Made by a program: the position numbers and the translations under genes. The notes beneath the pieces were generated by a model. It searched no databases and was not told where the DNA came from. It worked only from the letters and a program-made list of their open reading frames with translations. From Lentzea californiensis (GTDB lineage: Bacteria; Actinomycetota; Actinomycetes; Mycobacteriales; Pseudonocardiaceae), in contig NZ_JANBBE010000001.1 of the NCBI RefSeq assembly GCF_024648825.1, positions 620,001 to 684,000 on the forward strand: DNA of 64,000 bases, in the 5' to 3' direction. Shown piece by piece: positions 58,924 through 64,000 of this stretch. The number at the start of each line of letters is the position of its first letter. The stretch's first letter is position 1.

Positions 58924-59640
58924 CGCGACACCGAGGCCGAAGACGACGAAGTCGAGCAGCGAGTGCACGTCGTTGACCTCGACGGCGACCCTGCGTTCGA
59001 CCCCGGCGGCGGCCAGCGCGCGGTCGGCCTCGTCGCGCGTGCCCCAGTCGGCGTTGAAGTCGACGAACGGCTGACCGGCCAGCTCTGACAGCTCGACGGA
59101 CTCCCTTGTGGCGAAAGGGCTTTCCGGCGCACACGCGAGCACGAGCGGTTCACTGGCCAAAGTGGACACCCGCAGGTCGTCGGCGATCTTCGGCTGCCGC
59201 GTGACGAACGCGAGGTCGAGGCGGCCCGCGCGCACCTCCTCGACCAGTTCGGCGTTGCCGGACTGGCGCATCCTGATCTCCACACCGGGGTGCAGCTCGT
59301 GGAACCGCGCCAGCACGGCGGGCAGGTGCACCACGTGCAGGCACTGCAGGCTGCCGACGGACAACGTGCCGCGCAGCAGCCCCTGGACGGCGGCGACCGC
59401 GTCCCTGGCCGACTCGACGCTGCTCAACGCCCGGCGCGCCTCGGGCAGCAGCGCCCGCCCGGCCTGGGTCAGCTCGACCTGGCGGGTGGTGCGCAGGAAC
59501 AACGGCGCGCCCAGCTCGACCTCCAGCGCGCGGATCGACGCCGAGAGACCTGACTGGGCGATGTGCAGCCGGTGCGCGGCGCGGGTGAAATGGCACTCCT
59601 CGGCGACCGCGAGGAAGTGTTCGAGCTGCCTGAGTTCCAC
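58747..59640 (-). CDS. LysR-family transcriptional regulator
   Basis: 297 residues, normal length. MELRQLEHFLAVAEECHFTRAA, with the winged helix-turn-helix HIAQSGLSASIRALE, and a two-lobed effector-binding domain (about 92-290). It is divergent from an aldo/keto reductase gene with 69 bases between starts, the typical LysR arrangement, so that gene is its likely target. The C-terminal 177 bases overlap the antisense end of protein B. GTG start. Confidence 0.92.
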   Translation of the reverse strand: MELRQLEHFLAVAEECHFTRAAHRLHIAQSGLSASIRALEVELGAPLFLRTTRQVELTQAGRALLPEARRALSSVESARDAVAAVQGLLRGTLSVGSLQCLHVVHLPAVLARFHELHPGVEIRMRQSGNAELVEEVRAGRLDLAFVTRQPKIADDLRVSTLASEPLVLACAPESPFATRESVELSELAGQPFVDFNADWGTRDEADRALAAAGVERRVAVEVNDVHSLLDFVVFGLGVALVPQSFTLKTDRAHFVGLRGTAPVAETVVVTANTVGAAASALLDVVLEARSGRLRVAG

Positions 59641-59664
59641 GATTCATCACGCCCAGTGCTCAAT

Positions 59665-59677
59665 GAGATCAGTTCTC
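59665..59677. promoter_or_regulatory. Candidate LysR binding site
   Basis: GAGA-(5 bases)-TCTC is a small interrupted palindrome in the 69-base gap between the divergent LysR and aldo/keto reductase genes. It is a plausible but unproven regulator site. Confidence 0.3.
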
Positions 59678-59709
59678 TGCGTTGGACAGCTTAATCGTCA
59701 GGGTCCAGA

Positions 59710-60558
59710 GTGGAGTGCATGCAGAAGCGTCGTATCGGAGAAGTGGAAGTCAGCGCCATCGGCCTGGGCGGCATGCCCATCTCCGTGCAGGGGAGGCCGG
59801 AGCGCGCGCAGGCGATCGAGACCATCCACGCCGCACTGGACGCGGGCGTGACGTTCATCGACACCGCCGACGCCTACTCGCTCGACGACACAGACTTCGG
59901 CCACAACGAGTCGCTCATCGCCGAAGGGCTGCGCGGCCGTTCCGAAGAGGTGTTCGTGGCGACCAAGGGCGGGCACACGCGCGTGCCGGGTGGCGGCTGG
60001 GAACTCGACGGCCGGCCCGAATACCTGCGCAAAGCCGTGGACGGGTCGTTGCAACGACTCGGCGTGGACCAGATCTTCCTCTACCAGTTCCACCGGCCGG
60101 ACCCGAAGACGCCGATCGCGGAGTCCGTCGGTGTGCTGAAGGAACTGCTGGACAACGGCAAGATCCGCTACGCCGGCGTCTCGAACTTCAACCCGGACGA
60201 GATCGTGCTCGCCAACGAGATCCTCGGCGGGCGGCTCGCGGCCGTGCAGAACCAGTTCTCGCCGGTGTTCCGGTCGAGCGAACCCGAGCTGGAGCTGTGC
60301 GCCAAGCTCGGCATCGCGTTCCTGCCGTGGAGCCCGTTCGGGGGGATCGGCAAGGCGGGCGAGCTGAGTGGGCCGTTCAAGGAGGTCGGTGACGCCCACG
60401 GCGTGAGCGCCCACCAGGTCTGTCTCGCGTGGATGCTCGCGAAGTCCGAAGTGGTAGTCCCCATTCCGGGTGCTTCTCGACCGGCGAGCATCCAGGATTC
60501 GGCCTCCGCCACCCACCTGGAGTTGTCCGCCGAGGAGTTGTCCCGCCTGGACGGGTGA
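59710..60558 (+). CDS. Aldo/keto reductase
   Basis: 282 residues, AKR barrel. MEC/MQKRRIGEVEVSAIGLG at the start, GVTFIDTADAYSL with the catalytic Asp and Tyr, VATKGGHTRV with the Lys, LYQFHRPDPKTPI with the His, and RYAGVSNFNPDEI follow. The NADPH-binding C-terminal PIPGASRPASIQ motif is clear. GTG at 59710 with AGGG 6 bases upstream is chosen; an ATG three codons later is an alternative. It probably reduces an aldehyde or ketone and is likely controlled by the divergent LysR. Confidence 0.92.
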   Translation: MECMQKRRIGEVEVSAIGLGGMPISVQGRPERAQAIETIHAALDAGVTFIDTADAYSLDDTDFGHNESLIAEGLRGRSEEVFVATKGGHTRVPGGGWELDGRPEYLRKAVDGSLQRLGVDQIFLYQFHRPDPKTPIAESVGVLKELLDNGKIRYAGVSNFNPDEIVLANEILGGRLAAVQNQFSPVFRSSEPELELCAKLGIAFLPWSPFGGIGKAGELSGPFKEVGDAHGVSAHQVCLAWMLAKSEVVVPIPGASRPASIQDSASATHLELSAEELSRLDG

Positions 60559-60572
60559 CCCCGGTAGCTAAT

Positions 60573-60589
60573 TGCGACAAATGGTCGCA
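60573..60589. promoter_or_regulatory. Inverted repeat upstream of the GH25 gene
   Basis: TGCGAC-AAATG-GTCGCA is a perfect 6-bp inverted repeat in the 42-base gap, 11 bases before the ATG of the lysozyme gene. It may be an operator or a leader hairpin. Confidence 0.35.
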
Positions 60590-60600
60590 CGATCTAGTCC

Positions 60601-61395
60601 ATGCGGACCTTGATCAGCATCGTGGCGATCGTCGCCGGCATGACGCCGGCACCCGCGTCCGCGGCGCCCTTGCCCGAGGGCTCCGCGGACCACACCGCCG
60701 GTTCCCAGATCCTCAAACACGAAGGCGCGGGCGACCTCCGTTCGGCCTCGGAGTCCCCGCCCACCGAGGGCAAGGTGCCCGGCATGGACGTGAGCAGCCA
60801 CCAGGGCGACGTCGACTGGAAGTCCTCCTGGGACAAAGGCGCCCGGTTCGCCTACGTCAAGGCGACCGAGGGCACCCACTACCTGAACCCGAAGTTCACC
60901 CAGCAGTACAACGGTTCCCTGAACATCGGCATGATCCGCGGGGCCTACCACTTCGCACTGCCCGACCGCGCCAACGGCGTGCAGCAGGCGAACTTCTTCG
61001 TGGACAACGGCGGCGGCTGGTCACCCGACGGCAAGACGCTGCCGCCCGCGCTCGACATGGAGTACAACCCGTACGGCGACACTTGCTACAACATGAACCA
61101 GACCGCCATGACGGCGTGGGTCAAGGAGTTCAGCGACACGGTCTACGCGCGCACCAAGCGTCATCCGGCGATCTACACGTCCACGAACTGGTGGAACAAG
61201 TGCGTCGGCGGCTCGGTGAAGTTCGGCGACGACAACCCGCTGTGGATCGCGCACTACAACTCGAAACTCGGCCCATTGCCGGTCGGGTTCGACTTCCACA
61301 CGATCTGGCAGTGGCAGGCGGCCGGGCTCTTCCCCGGTGACCAGAACCTGTTCAACGGCACGTTCCTGCAGTTGCAGCGGATCGCGTCGAGCTGA
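60601..61395 (+). CDS. Secreted GH25 lysozyme (muramidase)
   Basis: 264 residues. A signal peptide ends near APASA (about 22), then a disordered linker (about 23-58), then a GH25 barrel. GMDVSSHQGDVDW holds D63 and LDMEYN holds D152 and E154, the acidic residues of the Chalaropsis/Streptomyces lysozyme active site. It cleaves peptidoglycan outside the cell. A single cysteine pair (TCYN and KCVGG) may form a disulphide. The ATG start is not preceded by a clear ribosome binding site. The terminator palindrome lies 12 bases after the stop. Confidence 0.93.
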   Translation: MRTLISIVAIVAGMTPAPASAAPLPEGSADHTAGSQILKHEGAGDLRSASESPPTEGKVPGMDVSSHQGDVDWKSSWDKGARFAYVKATEGTHYLNPKFTQQYNGSLNIGMIRGAYHFALPDRANGVQQANFFVDNGGGWSPDGKTLPPALDMEYNPYGDTCYNMNQTAMTAWVKEFSDTVYARTKRHPAIYTSTNWWNKCVGGSVKFGDDNPLWIAHYNSKLGPLPVGFDFHTIWQWQAAGLFPGDQNLFNGTFLQLQRIASS

Positions 61396-61407
61396 CCCCC
61401 ACTTGCC

Positions 61408-61460
61408 GCCACGCGGGGCCCTTTCGTACCGACATGCAGTACGAAAGCGCCCCGCGTGGC
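61408..61460. terminator. Bidirectional terminator between GH25 and purL (dispersed palindrome, copy 2)
   Basis: A 22-bp inverted repeat (61408-61429 with 61439-61460, one mismatch) fills the gap between convergent genes. The arm CACGCGGGGCCCTTTCGTAC differs at one base from the arm at 27013-27037. The pair just outside the core is C-G here and G-C in the other copy. Confidence 0.75.
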
Positions 61461-61469
61461 TTCGAACAG

Positions 61470-63728
61470 CTAGCCGAACAGTGCCGGGAGGGTGCCCTCC
61501 CAGGCTTCGCGGAGCTCGTCCAGCGGGAGTTCGCCGAGGCCCTGGACCTCCAGGGCGTTCGACTCCGGATCCACGACGCCGACCTTGCGCCACGGCAGGC
61601 GGCGCGCGGTGCACATGTCGACGAAGCGCTGTTCCTCGGTGCGCGGCACGGCGACCAGCACTCGGCCCGCGGACTCGCTGAACAGCGCGGTGAACAGGTC
61701 GCCCTCGGGGAAGACCCGTGCGCCCACCTCGCCGATCAGGCACGTCTCGACCAGGGCCTGTGCCAGGCCGCCCTCGGAGAGGTCGTGCGCGGCGGAGATC
61801 ATGCCGTCGCGTGAGCCCGCGACGAGGATCTCGCCGAGCAGCTTCTCGCGCTTGAGGTCGGCCTTCGGCGGCAGTCCGCCCAGGTGACCGTGGACGTGGT
61901 GCGCCCACTCCGACCCGCCGAACTCCTCGTGCGTCTCGCCGAGCAGCAGCAGCGTCTCGCCGGCCTCGGCCCCGATCCCGGTCGGGATGCGGCGCCGCAC
62001 GTCGTCGATGACGCCCAGCACGCCCACGACCGGCGTCGGCAGGATCGCCGTGGAGCCGGTCTGGTTGTAGAAGCTGACGTTGCCGCCGGTCACCGGGATG
62101 CCGAGTTCGGCGCAGCCGTCCGCGAGGCCCTTCACGGCCTGCTCGAACTGCCACATGACCGCCGGGTCCTCCGGCGAGCCGAAGTTGAGGCAGTTGGTGA
62201 CGGCGACCGGGGTGGCACCCGTGGCCGCGACGTTGCGGTAGGCCTCGGCCAGCGCCAGCCTCGCGCCCTCGTACGGGTCGAGTTTCGTGTAGCGGCCGTT
62301 GCAGTCCGTTGAGAGGGCCACGCCGCGGCCCGTCTCCTCGTCGATCCGGATCATGCCGCTGTCGCTCGGCTGCGCGAGGACCGTGCCGCCGCGGACGTAG
62401 CGGTCGTACTGCTGCGTGACCCACTTCTTGGAGGCCAGGTTGGGGCTGGCCGCCATGGTCTTGATCAACGCGAGCAGCTCGTCCTTCGCCGGCCGCGGAA
62501 GGCTGTCCGGCGTGTTCGCCTGCAGTTCGTCCTGGTCGGCGGGCCGCTGGATCGGCCGGTGGTAGACCGGACCTTCGTGCGCGACCGTGCGCGGGGGCAC
62601 GTCGACGACGACCTCGTCGTGGTAGGTGATGACCAGGCGGTCGCCTTCCGTCACCTCACCGATCTCGGTGGCGATGACGTCCCACTTCGCGCAGACCTCC
62701 AGGAACGCCTCGACGTTGGCCGGCTCGACCACCGCGCACATGCGTTCCTGGGACTCGCTGGAGAGGATCTCGGCCGGGGTCATGCCGGTGGCCCGCAACG
62801 GCACCCGGTCGAGCCGGACGTGCATGCCGCCGTCGCCAGCGGACGCCAGCTCGGACGTCGCGCAGGACAGGCCCGCACCGCCCAGGTCCTGGATGCCGGC
62901 GACGATGCCCTTCTCGAAGAGCTCGAGCGAGCACTCGATCAGCACCTTCTCCGTGAACGGGTCGCCGACCTGCACGCTCGGCAGCTTCTTGCGCTTGCCG
63001 GCGGTGTCGTCGAACGTCTCACTGGCGAGCACCGAAACGCCACCGATGCCGTCGAGGCCGGTGCGCGCGCCGTAGAGGATGACCTTGTTGCCGGTGCCGC
63101 TCGCGTGCGCGAGATGCAGGTCCTCGACGCGCATCGCACCCACGCACAGAGCGTTGACCAGCGGGTTGCCCTGGTAGGACTCGTCGAACACGACCTCGCC
63201 GCCGATGTTCGGCAGGCCGAGGCAGTTCCCGTAGCCGCCGACACCCGCGACGATGCCGGGCAGGACGCGCTTCGTGTCCTCGGCGTCGGGCCTGCCGAAC
63301 CGCAGCGGGTCCATGACGGCGAGCGGCCGCGCGCCCATCGCGAGGATGTCGCGCACGATGCCGCCGACCCCCGTCGCGGCGCCCTGGTAGGGCTCGACGT
63401 ACGACGGGTGGTTGTGGCTCTCGACCTTGAACGTGACGGCCCAGCCGTCGCCGACGTCCACGACGCCGGCGTTCTCGCCGATGCCCGCGAGCATCTTGCT
63501 GCGCATCTCGTCGGTCGTGGTGTCACCGAAGTACTTCAGGTGCACCTTGGACGACTTGTAGGAGCAGTGCTCGCTCCACATGACCGAGTACATGGCCAGC
63601 TCGGCGTCGGTCGGGCGGCGCTTCAGGATCTCCTTGATGCGCGCGTACTCGTCGTCCTTGAGGCCCAGTTCCCGGTAGGGCTGCTCCTGGCCGGGCGTCG
63701 CCTCGGCGTTCTCGACGGTGTCGATCAT
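61470..63728 (-). CDS. purL: Phosphoribosylformylglycinamidine synthase II
   Basis: 752 residues, the small PurL type that needs PurS and PurQ. Motifs: [11 protein letters not shown] near the N-terminus with the catalytic His, [37 protein letters not shown], and [16 protein letters not shown]. The ATG overlaps the purQ stop codon (ATGA). It makes FGAM from FGAR, ATP and ammonia from PurQ, step 4 of purine synthesis. purF and purM lie on the same strand about 25 kb further downstream. Confidence 0.96.
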   Translation of the reverse strand: MIDTVENAEATPGQEQPYRELGLKDDEYARIKEILKRRPTDAELAMYSVMWSEHCSYKSSKVHLKYFGDTTTDEMRSKMLAGIGENAGVVDVGDGWAVTFKVESHNHPSYVEPYQGAATGVGGIVRDILAMGARPLAVMDPLRFGRPDAEDTKRVLPGIVAGVGGYGNCLGLPNIGGEVVFDESYQGNPLVNALCVGAMRVEDLHLAHASGTGNKVILYGARTGLDGIGGVSVLASETFDDTAGKRKKLPSVQVGDPFTEKVLIECSLELFEKGIVAGIQDLGGAGLSCATSELASAGDGGMHVRLDRVPLRATGMTPAEILSSESQERMCAVVEPANVEAFLEVCAKWDVIATEIGEVTEGDRLVITYHDEVVVDVPPRTVAHEGPVYHRPIQRPADQDELQANTPDSLPRPAKDELLALIKTMAASPNLASKKWVTQQYDRYVRGGTVLAQPSDSGMIRIDEETGRGVALSTDCNGRYTKLDPYEGARLALAEAYRNVAATGATPVAVTNCLNFGSPEDPAVMWQFEQAVKGLADGCAELGIPVTGGNVSFYNQTGSTAILPTPVVGVLGVIDDVRRRIPTGIGAEAGETLLLLGETHEEFGGSEWAHHVHGHLGGLPPKADLKREKLLGEILVAGSRDGMISAAHDLSEGGLAQALVETCLIGEVGARVFPEGDLFTALFSESAGRVLVAVPRTEEQRFVDMCTARRLPWRKVGVVDPESNALEVQGLGELPLDELREAWEGTLPALFG

Positions 63729-64000
63729 GCCTTCACCACCGTGTCGAGCAGGGACAGGAACATGCCCAGTCCGTCGTCCGTGGGGCCGGTGAGCGCGTCG
63801 ATGGCGTGCTCGGGGTGCGGCATGAGGCCAACGACGTTGCCCCTGGCGTTGGTGATGCCCGCGATGTTGTTGCGGCTGCCGTTGGGGTTGTCGCCGACGT
63901 ACCGGAAGACGACCCTGCCGTTGTCTTCGAGCTCTTTGAGGGTGTCCTCGTCGGCCTGGTAACCGCCCTCGCCCGACTTCAACGGCACGAGGATCTCGGC
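63725..64000 (-). CDS. purQ: Phosphoribosylformylglycinamidine synthase I, C-terminal part (cut by window)
   Basis: The frame stays open to the window edge, so only the last 91 residues are seen. [14 protein letters not shown] with the glutaminase loop, [24 protein letters not shown] and the catalytic His-Glu in PHPEHA are typical of PurQ. It supplies ammonia to PurL. Its stop overlaps the purL start (ATGA). purS is expected just upstream, outside the window. Confidence 0.95.
   Translation of the reverse strand, partial: AEILVPLKSGEGGYQADEDTLKELEDNGRVVFRYVGDNPNGSRNNIAGITNARGNVVGLMPHPEHAIDALTGPTDDGLGMFLSLLDTVVKA

Noticed and set aside
1..64000. CRISPR arrays, tRNA or rRNA genes, insertion sequences and attachment sites
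   Set aside because: No regularly spaced repeats, cloverleaf-like segments, transposase or integrase motifs were seen on reading both strands. A dedicated tRNA scan was not possible here.

Overview
This is chromosomal DNA of a high-GC filamentous actinomycete. The very high G+C, the frequent GTG and TTG starts, the 4-base ATGA/GTGA/TTGA gene overlaps, the leaderless genes, mycothiol-type enzymes, type VII secretion (T7SS/ESX) genes, an RsiG-like protein and many secreted polysaccharide hydrolases together suggest a member of the Pseudonocardiaceae (Lentzea/Saccharothrix/Actinosynnema-like). The genus is an inference. I saw no tRNA, rRNA, CRISPR, transposase or prophage gene.

Backbone: sulfurtransferase, DUF1416, nitrobindin-like protein, pabC, ygfZ, DUF3073, purM, purF, SCP-like protein and purL occur in the order I recall for the Mycobacterium tuberculosis Rv0803-Rv0815c region. 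Here blocks of accessory genes separate them.

Layout. 1-2.7 kb: DUF4395 end, rhodanese, DUF1416, a hairpin-rich gap, and a 32-residue membrane peptide coupled to a nitrobindin-like protein. 2.7-6.9 kb: pxpBC behind a doubled palindromic operator, then a secreted GH18 chitinase with a DasR-type site inside its promoter. 6.9-15 kb: pabC, Fur, YgfZ, BKACE, an RsiG-like c-di-GMP-motif protein, an MFS transporter, hypotheticals, DUF3073, an old-yellow-enzyme homologue and a pentapeptide-repeat protein. 15.1-27 kb: a complete myo-inositol catabolic locus (iolG, E, ABC importer, C, aldolase, B, D on the minus strand; LacI regulator and iolA/mmsA on the plus strand) with two LacI operators in the divergent gap. 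27-32.4 kb: a tripartite tricarboxylate transporter (tctABC) facing a CitAB-type two-component system. 32.5-36.8 kb: arfB, a membrane-tethered ECF sigma factor, purM and purF.

36.9-49.3 kb: small lipoproteins, then an accessory T7SS region: an EspC-like protein, a WXG/DUF1023 hydrolase, two tandem EccC-derived proteins with damaged ATPase motifs, and a PE-like/PPE-like/EspG operon, interrupted by a beta-helix glycosidase-like gene. No eccB, eccD, eccE, mycP or complete eccC is in the window. 49.4-61.4 kb: secreted GH2 exo-glucosaminidase-like and GH15 enzymes, a PAS-GGDEF-EAL protein, a DUF574 methyltransferase, a tandem pair of membrane pentapeptide-like proteins, LysR, aldo/keto reductase and a GH25 lysozyme. 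61.5-64 kb: purL and the end of purQ.

The strongest candidates for something new are the tandem degenerate EccC pair in an orphan T7SS region, the sigma factor fused to a membrane anchor, the RsiG homologue with one altered motif, and a covarying palindromic repeat at the ends of two convergent gene pairs.
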